From Bradyrhizobium manausense (GTDB lineage: Bacteria > Pseudomonadota > Alphaproteobacteria > Rhizobiales > Xanthobacteraceae), in contig NZ_JAFCLG010000002.1 of the NCBI RefSeq assembly GCF_018129685.1, positions 491,377 through 555,376 on the forward strand: DNA of 64,000 nt. Direction: 5' to 3'. Below are positions 27,591 to 35,915 of this stretch, one piece after another. Position 1 is the first letter of the stretch; each line of letters starts with the position of its first letter. Both the position numbers and the translations under genes were made by a program. A model generated the notes under the pieces. That model made no database searches, was not told where the DNA came from, and saw nothing but the letters and a program-made list of their open reading frames with translations.

Positions 27591-29125
27591 AGCACTGAAT
27601 CGCTTCCATCCGATCTCGCCGCCGCGCATGCGATGATCCTCGCGGAGCGCGATGCGCGCGTGATGGCAGAGGCCGGTGTGGTGGTTGCCAAGGCCGCGGT
27701 AGCGGTTGCCAAGGCCGAAGCGGCCAATGCCCGGGCGGATCTGTCCAGCAGCGAGGCGCTGATCGCCCATCTCAAGCTTGCGATCGAGAAACTGCGGCGA
27801 GAGCTCTATGGCACGCGCTCGGAGCGCACGGCGCGGCTTCTGGATCAGATGGAGCTTCAGCTCGAGGATCTGGAGGCGGCAGCGACCGAGGACGAACTGG
27901 CGGCCGAGCAGGTGGCGGCGCGGACGCAGACGGTCAAATCGTTCGCGCGCAAGCGGCCTTCGCGCAAGCCGTTCCCCGCCCATCTGCCACGCGAGCGCAT
28001 CGTCATCGCCGCGCCGGCAAGCTGTCCCTGCTGCGGCTCGGCAAGACTGTCGAAGCTCGGCGAGGACGTCACCGAGACGCTGGAGGTGATTCCGCGGCAG
28101 TGGAAGGTGATCCAGACGGTGCGGGAGAAGTTCTCCTGCCAGAGTTGCGAGACGATCGCGCAGCCGCCGGCGCCGTTCCACGTGACGCCGCGCGGCTTTG
28201 CCGGGCCGAGCCTGCTGGCCATGATCCTGTTCGAGAAGTTCGGCCAGCATCAGCCGCTGAACCGGCAGAGCGAGCACTATGCCCGCGAGGGGATCGATCT
28301 CAGCGTATCGACGCTGGCGGACCAGGTTGGCATTTGCACAATGGCGCTGCAGCCGCTGCATGCGCTGATCGAGGCCCATGTGCTGGCGGCCGAGCGTCTG
28401 CACGGCGACGACACCACGGTGCCGATCCTGGCGAAGGGCAAGACCATCACCGGGCACATCTGGACCTATGTCCGCGATGACCGCCCGTTTGGCGGCCGCG
28501 CCCCGCCGGCGGCGCTGTACTACGCCTCGCGCGACCGGCGGCATGAGCATCCAGCGCTGCACCTTCAAGGCTTCAGCGGCATCCTGCAGGCCGACGCCTA
28601 TGGCGGCTACAATACGCTCTACGATCCCACGCGTGCGGCGGGAGCAACCACCTCGGCACTGTGCTGGGCCCATGCCAGGCGGCAGTTCTTCGAACTGGCC
28701 GACATCGCGGCCAACGCCCGGCGCGGCAAGAACGCCGCGGCGATCTCGCCGGTTGCGCTGGAGGCGGTCCGGCGCATCGACGCGCTGTTCGATATCGAGC
28801 GCGGCATCAACGGCCTTGCCGCAGATGAGCGTATGCGCATCCGCAAGGAACAAAGCGCGCCGCTTCTCATCGAGCTGGAGGCGTGGCTGCGCGACGAACG
28901 CGCTCGCCTGTCACGCTCGGCTTCGGTCGCCAAACCGATCGACTACATGCTCAAGCGCTGGGACCGGTTCGCCCGCTTTATCGACGACGGCAGGATTTGC
29001 CTGACCAACAACGCGGCCGAACGCGCCCTTCGGGGTTTTGCCCTTGGCAGAAAGTCGTGGCTGTTCGCCGGCTCCGAACGCGGCGCCGATCGCGCCGCGG
29101 CCATGGCTACGCTGATCATGACGGC
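27585..29125 (+). pseudogene. tnpC: IS66 TnpC transposase, 5' portion (split by RIT element)
   Basis: 513 codons from a GTG at 27585: N-terminal leucine-zipper-like region (LIAHLKLAIEKLRRELYGTR), zinc-finger CPCCG with a second CQSCE pair, then the DDE domain (HGDDTTVPILAKGKT; QADAYGGYNTLYD; the glutamate in NNAAERALRGFALGRKSW). The family frame breaks after ATLIMT at 29123. The remaining 44 codons lie at 32555-32689, and joining the parts restores one frame of about 557 codons. The open frame that continues to 29342 reads into RIT sequence and is spurious. Confidence 0.88.
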
Positions 29126-29126
29126 C

Positions 29127-29146
29127 CTATGCCGCGATCGGCATAG
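29127..29146. repeat. Short palindrome at outer left end of RIT element
   Basis: CTATGCCG, 4 bases CGAT, CGGCATAG: 8-bp perfect arms built from the same core as the RIT inverted repeats. It lies between the tnpC break and the left 28-bp repeat and has no counterpart at the right end. Confidence 0.8.
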
Positions 29147-29150
29147 GCAG

Positions 29151-29178
29151 GTTTATGCCGCCCGCCGAACTATGCCGA
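29151..29178. repeat. RIT left inverted repeat (28 bp)
   Basis: Begins GTTTATGCCGCCCGCCG and ends ACTATGCCGA. It is the exact reverse complement of 32526-32553. An inner inverted copy of the ten-base core (TCGGCATAGT) is found at 29248-29257. Confidence 0.92.
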
Positions 29179-29265
29179 ACGGGTCCGGTATGGCGCGTCG
29201 TTGTCACGCTGGCATCGTCGATCGCGTGCACGGCAGCCCCGTTCCATTCGGCATAGTCTGGTCGT

Positions 29266-30282
29266 TCAGAGCGCCTCCAGGAAGGCGAGCAGGCGGTCGT
29301 TCGGCTGGAAGCGGGTTCGCTTGCCGCGCTCGTACGGCTTGAGCTTCGCCAGGGCAGCTTCCTTGAGGGCGAGGTGGGCGTGCAGGTACGTCTGCGTCGT
29401 CTCGACCGATTCATGACCGAGCCACAGCGCGATTACGGAGCAGTCGACGCCGGCTTGCAGCAGTTCCATCGCAGCGCTGTGCCTCAGCACGTGCGGTGAT
29501 ACGCTCTTGGCCTTCAAAGACGGGCAACTCTTGTGAGCGACACGAACATGCTTTCCCAGCAGCGACTGGACGCTGTCGGCACTGAGCCGGGCCCCGTGCA
29601 CGTTGGGGAACAACGCTGTTGCTCCTTTCCGTAACGGTTCCTTGAGCCATGCCTGGAGCGCACACCGAGCGAGTGTGGTCAGCGGAGTGGTCCGCTCCTT
29701 CCGCCCTTTACCGACGCATCGTACGTGTGCGCCAGACCCGAGGTGGACGGCATCCCGGTCAAGGCCAGTCAGCTCGGAGAGGCGTAAGCCCGTCTGGGCC
29801 GCGACCAGCAGCAAGGTGTGATCGCGGCGGCCAAGCCACGTCGTTCGATCGGGCGCGGCGAGAACCGCCTCGATCTCGGGGCGCGTAAGGAAGTGCACCT
29901 GTCGCTTGTCGTGGCGCTTGCTCGGTATAGCGAGCACGCGCTGGATCAGCGCACTGTGTGCCGGTTCCTCGAAGGACACGAACCTGAAGAAGGATCGGAT
30001 GGCGGTCAGACGCAGGTTACGCGTCTTCGCGCTGGCGCCGCGCTTTACCTCGAGATCGGTGAGGAACGCGCCGATGAACGTTGCATCCAGATCGACGAGC
30101 GTCAGGGCCGATGGGGACTTCCGCAGCCGCACCTGTGCGAACATGAACAGCAGCCGGAACGTGTCCCTGTAGGAGGCGATCGTGTTGGCGCTAACATTGC
30201 GCTGGCGTATGAGGCGCTCGGTGAAGAAGCGCTCGATCAACGTGGCGACATTGCAGGCGGGCTTCATGGCGCCACCTCCCAT
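29266..30282 (-). CDS. ritC: RIT tyrosine recombinase C
   Basis: 338-residue tyrosine recombinase. N-terminal SAM-like core-binding domain (FFTERLIRQRNVSANTIASY), then the catalytic domain with arginine in QTGLRLSELTGL, SPHVLRHSAA (H-x-x-R), LGHESVETT (H) and the nucleophile in TQTYLHAHL. Its start overlaps the end of the second recombinase by 19 bases, so the two are translationally coupled. Last of the three recombinases. Confidence 0.9.
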   Translation of the reverse strand: MGGGAMKPACNVATLIERFFTERLIRQRNVSANTIASYRDTFRLLFMFAQVRLRKSPSALTLVDLDATFIGAFLTDLEVKRGASAKTRNLRLTAIRSFFRFVSFEEPAHSALIQRVLAIPSKRHDKRQVHFLTRPEIEAVLAAPDRTTWLGRRDHTLLLVAAQTGLRLSELTGLDRDAVHLGSGAHVRCVGKGRKERTTPLTTLARCALQAWLKEPLRKGATALFPNVHGARLSADSVQSLLGKHVRVAHKSCPSLKAKSVSPHVLRHSAAMELLQAGVDCSVIALWLGHESVETTQTYLHAHLALKEAALAKLKPYERGKRTRFQPNDRLLAFLEAL

Positions 30283-31190
30283 CGCCGATCGAGACGCCGC
30301 GCCGCTTCTTCCATCAACTCGGGGCAGGCCGAGAGATACCAGTAAGTATCGCGCACGCAGGCGTGGCCGAGGTAAGTGGAGAGCACTGGGAGCTGCTGCT
30401 CGACGTTCTTGCCTTCGCGATACCAGTCGAGCAGCGTCGGGATGGCGAAGCGATGACGGAAGTCGTGCACGCGTGGCCCGGTACGATCACCTGGGCGTCG
30501 CAGCCCGATCTCTCGGGACAATCGCCAGAAGACGCGATGAACGTACTGGTGCAGCAAACGGCCTCCCTGTTCGGCAACGAAGAAGGTCGAGCCGCAGCGT
30601 GATCCGAGCAGTGCATCGCGCCGGTGGGCGTAGTCGCGCAGCGCGGTTCTCGTCGTCGGATGCAATGGCACGAGCCGCGACTTGCCGAACTTGGTCAGCC
30701 GGACCGTCAGCACGCCGGCGTCGAGGTCGACGTCATCACGCTCCAGGCCCATCGCCTCGGATATACGCATGCCCGTCACCGCAATCAGCCCGAACAGGGT
30801 ATGGTAGGTCCATCGGCGCAGCCCGTCCTCTGGCGGCAGAGCCAGCGCCGCCGTCAGCAACGCATCGATCTCCGCGTCGCTGTAAACATAGGGCTTGGCA
30901 CGCTTCCATCCCGGCAGCATGCCGACGGGCGGCACCTCCGTTCTCGGATCGAAGTTGGCGACATGGCGCGCGAACCCGCGCACGTCGCTCAATCGCAGCG
31001 CCCAGGATGCATGACGATCGGGCGGCAGCGTTGCCCATTCCATTGCCAGCTTCGTCGTGATGATCCTGGCTTTGCGCTTCTCCATGAAGGCGACGAAGTC
31101 GGCGAGCCGACGGGTCTGGTGCTCGTACTTGTATCCCAGTCCCTTGCGCATGCTCAGGTACTTATCGAGTGCGGAGCGCAGATTGGTCAT
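30264..31190 (-). CDS. ritB: RIT tyrosine recombinase B
   Basis: 308 residues. The catalytic domain shows VTGMRISEAMGLERDDVD (first arginine), VHDFRHRFAI (H-x-x-R), TYLGHACVRDT (H) and the nucleophile tyrosine in DTYWYLSACPEL. It overlaps the first recombinase by 4 bases (ATGA) and the third by 19 bases. Middle member of the RIT trio. Confidence 0.9.
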   Translation of the reverse strand: MTNLRSALDKYLSMRKGLGYKYEHQTRRLADFVAFMEKRKARIITTKLAMEWATLPPDRHASWALRLSDVRGFARHVANFDPRTEVPPVGMLPGWKRAKPYVYSDAEIDALLTAALALPPEDGLRRWTYHTLFGLIAVTGMRISEAMGLERDDVDLDAGVLTVRLTKFGKSRLVPLHPTTRTALRDYAHRRDALLGSRCGSTFFVAEQGGRLLHQYVHRVFWRLSREIGLRRPGDRTGPRVHDFRHRFAIPTLLDWYREGKNVEQQLPVLSTYLGHACVRDTYWYLSACPELMEEAARRLDRRWEVAP

Positions 31191-32461
31191 TGCACGCCTC
31201 CCGGCCAGGGCAGGCTCAATGTTCTCAGCGCATCGATGTCGACCTTCGCGTAAATCCGGGTGGTGTCGTGGCTCTCGTGCCGCAGCAACTGTCCGATCTC
31301 CGACAAGGTCGCGCCAGATCGGAGAAGCTCAGTAGCGAGACTGTGTCGGAAGATATGGGCGCCGCGGTGTGCGCAACCTTCGATTCCAATGCGATCGAGA
31401 GCGGCCTTGGCGATCATGGTGATCGCACATCCGGAAGCAAAGCCGACGTGTGGCGCGAGTGTGCGGACGAACAACCGTCGGCACGACGACTTTGGGCGGC
31501 TATTGCGCAGATATGCAACGATGGCCGCGCCAACGTCTGGCGGTATCGGCATCCGTGCACGCTGGCGGCCCTTGGCGCGAACGAGTATCTCGCTGGCGCG
31601 CCAGTCGACATCATCGAGCGTGAGCGTCGCTACCTCGTCGGCCCGCAGGCCGAGCTTGGCCAGCAACAACAGAATGGCGTAGTCGCGCCGCCCCATCACC
31701 GTCTCTCGGTCGCATCCGTCGAGAGCCTTCCGCACCTGAGCGGCAGACAGATAAGTCGGCAGAGTTGCGAGCTTCCATCGTCGCATTGATGCAACGCAAT
31801 CCGCCAACGAGCGTGCGTTCAGCCCCCGATGGTGGAGATAACGGAGAAAGGCGCGCAACGACCAGCACATCGCCTTGCCTGTTTTCGGGCTCCAATCCCG
31901 GGCGTGGCGCTCAATGTAGCGGATCACGTCCTCTTGGCTGATCTTGCACAGGTCGCCGGCGCCGCCGGAGCACACCTCGTGCAGGAACCTGCGGATGACC
32001 GGGAGATGGCGGACGATGGACCTCGGGGCCAAGCCGCGCTCTAACCGCAGGTAGGCATCGAACTCCTTGAAGATCCGTTCGTGCGGGGTGAGAGGCGGCA
32101 GCACCAACGGCGCGATCGCGCCGTCCTCGCGCAGCACCGACAGCCATCGCTTGAGCGCGGCCCGGTCACCGGACTGGATAGACTGTCTCCCGCCTCGATG
32201 TCGGAGGTACCGCTCAACGACCTGCTCATCGAGATCGGCCAGCTTGTAGCGATGGCCTGCGATCCAACTCAGGAGCCCGCCAACCACGTTGAGGCAACGC
32301 CATGTGCCGTGCCGAACGAGCCTCTCTTCGACGAGACGAGCGGCGTAGCGCTCGACGAGCTGTCCGTGCGGCCCGCTTCTGAGACGCCGGTACAGCCGGC
32401 TTCTGCCCAGGTACTCTTCAACTTCCATCTTCCTGTTCTCCGCTGTTGAAAGCGGAGGCAC
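31187..32461 (-). CDS. ritA: RIT tyrosine recombinase A
   Basis: 424-residue tyrosine recombinase, the longest and first transcribed of the trio. A long N-terminal region (RSRLYRRLRSGPHGQLVERY) precedes the core-binding domain. Catalytic residues: arginine in KLGLRADEVATL, GAHIFRHSLATEL (H-x-x-R), LLRHESHDTT (H) and tyrosine in TRIYAKVD. It starts 64 bases inside the right inverted repeat. Confidence 0.9.
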   Translation of the reverse strand: MPPLSTAENRKMEVEEYLGRSRLYRRLRSGPHGQLVERYAARLVEERLVRHGTWRCLNVVGGLLSWIAGHRYKLADLDEQVVERYLRHRGGRQSIQSGDRAALKRWLSVLREDGAIAPLVLPPLTPHERIFKEFDAYLRLERGLAPRSIVRHLPVIRRFLHEVCSGGAGDLCKISQEDVIRYIERHARDWSPKTGKAMCWSLRAFLRYLHHRGLNARSLADCVASMRRWKLATLPTYLSAAQVRKALDGCDRETVMGRRDYAILLLLAKLGLRADEVATLTLDDVDWRASEILVRAKGRQRARMPIPPDVGAAIVAYLRNSRPKSSCRRLFVRTLAPHVGFASGCAITMIAKAALDRIGIEGCAHRGAHIFRHSLATELLRSGATLSEIGQLLRHESHDTTRIYAKVDIDALRTLSLPWPGGVQ

Positions 32462-32525
32462 AGAACGAACTATGCCGAACCGATCAAACGCCGGTCAGCG
32501 AGAAATCTGGGGAAAACGACCCAAC

Positions 32526-32553
32526 TCGGCATAGTTCGGCGGGCGGCATAAAC
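32526..32553. repeat. RIT right inverted repeat (28 bp)
   Basis: Starts TCGGCATAGTTCGGCGGG and ends GGCATAAAC; perfect reverse complement of 29151-29178. An inner inverted core copy (ACTATGCCGA) lies at 32469-32478, just upstream of ritA. tnpC sequence resumes two bases after it. Confidence 0.92.
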
Positions 32554-32554
32554 A

Positions 32555-32689
32555 GCGAAGCTCAACGACGTCGATCCTCAAGCTTGGCTCGCCGACGTGC
32601 TCGCCCGCATCGCCGGCCTCCCGCAAAGCCGGCTCCACGAGTTGTTGCCATGGTGCTGGAAAAACTCCGACTTGCAGGCCGCTGCCTGA
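32555..32689 (+). pseudogene. tnpC: IS66 TnpC transposase, 3' portion
   Basis: The sequence resumes at GCGAAGCTCAACGAC and encodes AKLNDVDPQAWLADVLARIA, then SRLHELLPWCW to a stop at 32689. This is the conserved C-terminus of IS66 TnpC, missing from the 5' portion. It directly follows the right inverted repeat of the RIT element; only the two bases GC are shared by both junctions. Confidence 0.85.
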
Positions 32690-32833
32690 GCAGACCTGAC
32701 TAACCTGCGACCTTCACCGGATGCTTACTGCGGTTCTCCCTCGCGCTTTTCAGATCTGCTGATTCTAGCGAATAATTTCCGGATCTCGCTGCTTGTTGAG
32801 AGCGGAACGTCATCGGTATATTGCGATGCGGTG

Positions 32834-33706
32834 TCACATACCGGTGAACCCGTCCTCAATCATTTGCGCTATGGCTTCGGGACATTCCATCGGAAGGAAA
32901 TGACTGTTCTCCCGAAATCTGAAGACGCGAGCCTGTGGAGCAAGTTCGACAATCTTCGCCGCATCGGCTTCGCCAACCGTACTGAAGCGCGAGCCATAGG
33001 CTAATAAGACTTTTCCTTTATAACGAGGAAGAAGCTCCCAAAATTCTGTTGTTGCTGCCTGGAAGGTCGCAGCTTCCCAGGCCGGATCGCAGGCCAAAGC
33101 AACTCGGCCATCATCTAAAAAATGCAAGCCACCCTCGAGGTAGTCGTCGAGCAAACCCTCTCGCCAAGAAGAAAACATCGCTTTTCCGGAGTAGGAATTT
33201 CGAATCTCTTGCTGCGAGGACCAGATTGACCGACGTTTACGAGCTTGAAGCGCAATATCAAATGGAATCAAGTTCCCTTCCCGCCGGTCCACGGCGACTT
33301 GGTATGCTCTATTGAATGGCACGAATGACGGTTCGATCATGGCGACACCGAGCGCCAAATCCGGCCTCCGGGCCGCCAGCATCAGGCTTACAGTTGCCCC
33401 TATGGAATGGCCAATAAGGAAAGCCGGCTCTCCGAAAACTTCGAGCAGATGCTCGAGATCAGCTTCGTATGTTTGCCAACTGACCAGATTTTCTGGAGCA
33501 GCCAATAGACACGTTCGACCATGCCCGCGCGCATCGGAAGCGACGATGCGAAATCTGTTCGAAAGTGGCTCCAACAATCTTCGGTATGTTTGCGCGTTGA
33601 ATCCAGTCGCATGCGCAAAATGAAGGAGCGGGGCTTGGCTTCCCGCTTCACTCCAAGACAGCGCCGAAATTTCGCCGGCCGGTGTGGAGACCAACTCAAC
33701 TCGCAC
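32834..33706 (-). CDS. Alpha/beta-fold hydrolase in marR operon
   Basis: 290 residues from GTG 33706. Alpha/beta hydrolase: HFAHATGFNAQTYRRL, GHGRTCLLA, nucleophile elbow GHSIGA and histidine in NSHFLPMECPEA. The start overlaps the end of marR by 11 bases on the same strand, so the two are co-expressed. Substrate unknown; linkage to thioesterases and an acyl carrier protein suggests an acyl ester or thioester. Confidence 0.87.
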   Translation of the reverse strand: MRVELVSTPAGEISALSWSEAGSQAPLLHFAHATGFNAQTYRRLLEPLSNRFRIVASDARGHGRTCLLAAPENLVSWQTYEADLEHLLEVFGEPAFLIGHSIGATVSLMLAARRPDLALGVAMIEPSFVPFNRAYQVAVDRREGNLIPFDIALQARKRRSIWSSQQEIRNSYSGKAMFSSWREGLLDDYLEGGLHFLDDGRVALACDPAWEAATFQAATTEFWELLPRYKGKVLLAYGSRFSTVGEADAAKIVELAPQARVFRFRENSHFLPMECPEAIAQMIEDGFTGM

Positions 33707-34181
33707 GGCTTAGGCCCTTATCGCCCCAGCCGTCGTACTCACGGTCGACGGCTGCAAGTTGCGCCGCGAGTCGCCTTAGCTGTGACTGAAGCTGCACCAA
33801 ATCGGTGGATGCGAATCCACTCCACATCGTAGCGTAAACGTCATCCGCCTCCCGACGCAGTCGCTTCAAGATGACGCTCGCTTCGGGACGAAGCCTAATG
33901 AGCCACACCCTGCGATCGCTGGGTGACGGCTCACGTTTAACGAGGTCCAGCTTTTCCAGGTCGTCAATCGCCTGGCCTACGCTGGCGCGTTCAAGTTCGA
34001 GCAGACGCGCCAATTCAGTTTGATTTATCCCGTTGTTGCGCTGCAAATGAACCAAAAGCCTCCATTTGGTTCGCGACAGCCCGGCAGATTGCATTCGATT
34101 GTCAAAAGTCCGACGCAGGCCTCGCGAGATCTCCTCCATCGCGAACGCAATGTCGTCCTTAATCGGGGCATCTAGCGTCAT
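33696..34181 (-). CDS. MarR-family transcriptional regulator
   Basis: 161 residues from ATG 34181 (MTLDAPIKDD); the open frame extends 24 codons upstream without a good start. Winged-helix MarR fold: RTKWRLLVHLQRNNGINQTE, LLELERASVGQAIDDLEK (recognition helix) and the wing VKREPSPSDRRVWL. It stands divergent to two thioesterase genes, with an inverted repeat in the shared intergenic region, so it probably controls both sides. Confidence 0.9.
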   Translation of the reverse strand: MTLDAPIKDDIAFAMEEISRGLRRTFDNRMQSAGLSRTKWRLLVHLQRNNGINQTELARLLELERASVGQAIDDLEKLDLVKREPSPSDRRVWLIRLRPEASVILKRLRREADDVYATMWSGFASTDLVQLQSQLRRLAAQLAAVDREYDGWGDKGLSRAS

Positions 34182-34210
34182 GACTGGCTCATATCGTATA
34201 TCATAGCTTA

Positions 34211-34243
34211 TTGTATGGCATCTTACACTAATCTTACATACAA
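34211..34243. promoter_or_regulatory. Candidate MarR operator between marR and thioesterase genes
   Basis: TTGTATG and CATACAA form 7-bp inverted arms around a 19-base AT-rich centre that itself holds the direct repeat ATCTTACA twice. The surroundings are AT-rich (also ATATCGTATAT nearby), unlike the GC-rich flanks. Position in the 116-bp divergent promoter fits autoregulation by the MarR protein. Confidence 0.5.
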
Positions 34244-34297
34244 TCGCCGTCAACCGTGACTTTTAAGTTGTGTGCTTCGATATCTAGGGACAACTCG

Positions 34298-34795
34298 ATG
34301 AGTGATGCGAAGTCATCTGCACTTTCGGTAGAAGCAATGGTGCAATTGTTTGCGCAGCACGTTCCGCATGGACGCGACCTCGGGATGCGCATTGACGACC
34401 CTGCGCCCGACGGCCGCACCCGAATGCGCCTTGCAGCGCAACCGTTCCTTGCCACCGATCCGGCAGGAACTTTCTTTTTTCCCGGTGTGATGTTCAGTCT
34501 TGCGGACTCCGCATGTGGCCTCGCGGTATTTCGCGCGCTGGGGTACTTCGTACCCATTGCAACGCTTGATATGCGTATCGACCATCTGGCACCCGCCACA
34601 ATGGACGGCGACCTAATAGCTATGGCCGAGTGCTACCGACTCACTAAATCGATTGCCTTTGTTCGTTGCGAGTTGTTGAGCGGCCCGCATCAAAGGCTGG
34701 CTGCCGTCGTGATGGGCACGTTCATGCTCTCGTCTGCGTCGACGAAGGTCCCCGACCATGAGAGCGTTCTCGCCAATCGAGCGGCCCAGAAATGA
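34298..34795 (+). CDS. PaaI-type hotdog thioesterase
   Basis: 165 residues from ATG 34298 with AGGGA 8-9 bases before it; the open frame begins at 34256 with a GTG. Hotdog fold: the VMFSLADSACGLAVFRAL helix with the catalytic acidic residue, and PIATLDMRIDHLAPA. The next gene overlaps its stop by 4 bases (ATGA). First gene of the operon driven from the marR-divergent promoter. Confidence 0.85.
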   Translation: MSDAKSSALSVEAMVQLFAQHVPHGRDLGMRIDDPAPDGRTRMRLAAQPFLATDPAGTFFFPGVMFSLADSACGLAVFRALGYFVPIATLDMRIDHLAPATMDGDLIAMAECYRLTKSIAFVRCELLSGPHQRLAAVVMGTFMLSSASTKVPDHESVLANRAAQK

Positions 34796-35217
34796 CAGAG
34801 AAAAGCAAAAGAGTCGCGTCTGCAATTTCGACAATGCCCTATGCTCGGCATCTCGGCATCGGCGTTGTTGTCGCAAACGGTGGCGCGGACTCCATCGTGT
34901 TTCAGCTGCCATTCGAGGCGCGATTGGTCGGGAATGTGACGTTACCGGCGTATCATGGCGGTGTTGTCGCAACTTTCATGCAGGTGGCCGCACTGACGAC
35001 GGTCTATGATCTTATAACTGAGGATCGGCTGCCGAAGCTGGTGAACTTTTCTATTGATTACCTGAGCTCCGCTGGTCCTTTAGACCTTTACGCCAAGTGC
35101 GAAGTGCATCGGGTTGGCAGGCGGATTGCAACCGTCGGCATTCGTTGCTGGCAGAATGATCCAGAAGTTCCGGTCGCGTTAAGTCGGGCCCATGTATTTA
35201 TTGGACCCCAGGCCTGA
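34792..35217 (+). CDS. Second PaaI-type hotdog thioesterase
   Basis: 141 residues: AYHGGVVATFMQVAALTTVY (the thioesterase helix) and LVNFSIDYLSSAGP. Related to the gene just upstream, with which it overlaps by 4 bases. Hotdog proteins often act as dimers, so the two may form a heterodimer; this is inference. Confidence 0.85.
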   Translation: MTEKSKRVASAISTMPYARHLGIGVVVANGGADSIVFQLPFEARLVGNVTLPAYHGGVVATFMQVAALTTVYDLITEDRLPKLVNFSIDYLSSAGPLDLYAKCEVHRVGRRIATVGIRCWQNDPEVPVALSRAHVFIGPQA

Positions 35218-35510
35218 TAGGAAAACGTTAGTGTGGATTGGACGATCAGATTGGAACCACTCACCAGGGACGGAGGTTTGTGCATTGACCACACTACTCC
35301 CAATCAGACCGAGAAATCGATCTCGTGGTAGTATAGCTAGGAGCACAGCAACTCGTGTGCCTCCATTGAACGAGGGATACGGAACGCAGCGGTGCAGTTT
35401 GCGACGACAACAATGCCGCGGCGGATGCCTTGTAAGAGGGAGTCATCGCTTCGCGAGTTTCGCGCGTCATCTCCAGTTGTCGCGGTCCGTCAGCTTTGAA
35501 GGAGCCAGAC

Positions 35511-35747
35511 ATGAATGAAATTGCTGATCGGGCTAAGATGATAATCGCTACGCATCTCGAAATACCCGCGGAAACGGTCACGGAGCTAGTCAGCTTTTTC
35601 GACCTTGGCGCTGACAGTCTCGATGGACTAGAGCTTGTACTGGCATTCGAAGACGAATTTGGCTGTGAAATTCCCGACGAGGTGGCAGAAGCATTTCGCA
35701 CTCCAGGTGATGTCGTGAGCTACCTTGAGAAGAATGCAAAACATTGA
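35511..35747 (+). CDS. Free-standing acyl carrier protein
   Basis: 78 residues from ATG 35511 (MNEIADRAKMI), GGAG 6 bases upstream. Acidic four-helix carrier with the phosphopantetheine serine in FFDLGADSLDGLELVLAFED and the following EFGCEIPDEVAEAFRTPGDV. Length and sequence match type II ACPs, but no fatty-acid or polyketide synthase genes are nearby; the neighbours are thioesterases. It is 293 bp from the thioesterase pair; that gap contains no recognisable gene. Confidence 0.93.
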   Translation: MNEIADRAKMIIATHLEIPAETVTELVSFFDLGADSLDGLELVLAFEDEFGCEIPDEVAEAFRTPGDVVSYLEKNAKH

Positions 35748-35915
35748 TTTGGTTAGCGGCCGGTCCCTGTTGGCAGCTCGACAGAAACTCCCGGTGCGTC
35801 GCGCGCAGCGCGCCCTTGAATTAGGGACGGTTGAGCCAACCCGATACGACTCGAGCACCAGCGCTTCAATCTGTCCCAGCAACCGCCGCGTTCCTGCAGC
35901 GGCGCGGTATCGAAA

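Larger units (their letters stand above)
29126..32554 (-). mobile_element. RIT element (recombinase in trio) inserted in IS66 tnpC
   Basis: Three overlapping tyrosine recombinase genes on the minus strand lie between perfect 28-bp inverted repeats (29151-29178 and 32526-32553). This is the defining structure of RIT elements. The insertion interrupts tnpC so exactly that removing it restores the reading frame. Short copies of ACTATGCCGA occur in inverted pairs at both ends. All three recombinases keep their catalytic residues, so the element could still be active. Confidence 0.88.
25929..32728 (+). mobile_element. IS66-family element, disrupted and carrying nested insertions
   Basis: The element has the three IS66 genes in order (tnpA, tnpB, tnpC). 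Imperfect terminal inverted repeats are visible: the left end begins GTAACCATCCGG at 25929 and the right end, read inward on the minus strand from 32728, begins GTAAGCATCCGG; 17 of 21 terminal bases agree. The 8-bp flanks CAAAAGGA and TGCGGTTC differ, so no target duplication remains. The 3' end of tnpB is replaced by a serine-recombinase fragment, and tnpC is split by a RIT element. The IS66 itself is no longer autonomous. Confidence 0.85.

Noticed and set aside
27402..28853. 483-codon open frame on the minus strand
   Set aside because: Mostly antisense to tnpC. Only its last 55-60 codons are meaningful, as part of the serine-recombinase fragment.
35218..35510. Gap between thioesterase and ACP genes suspected of holding a decayed gene
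   Set aside because: Short frames gave fragments without convincing family similarity.
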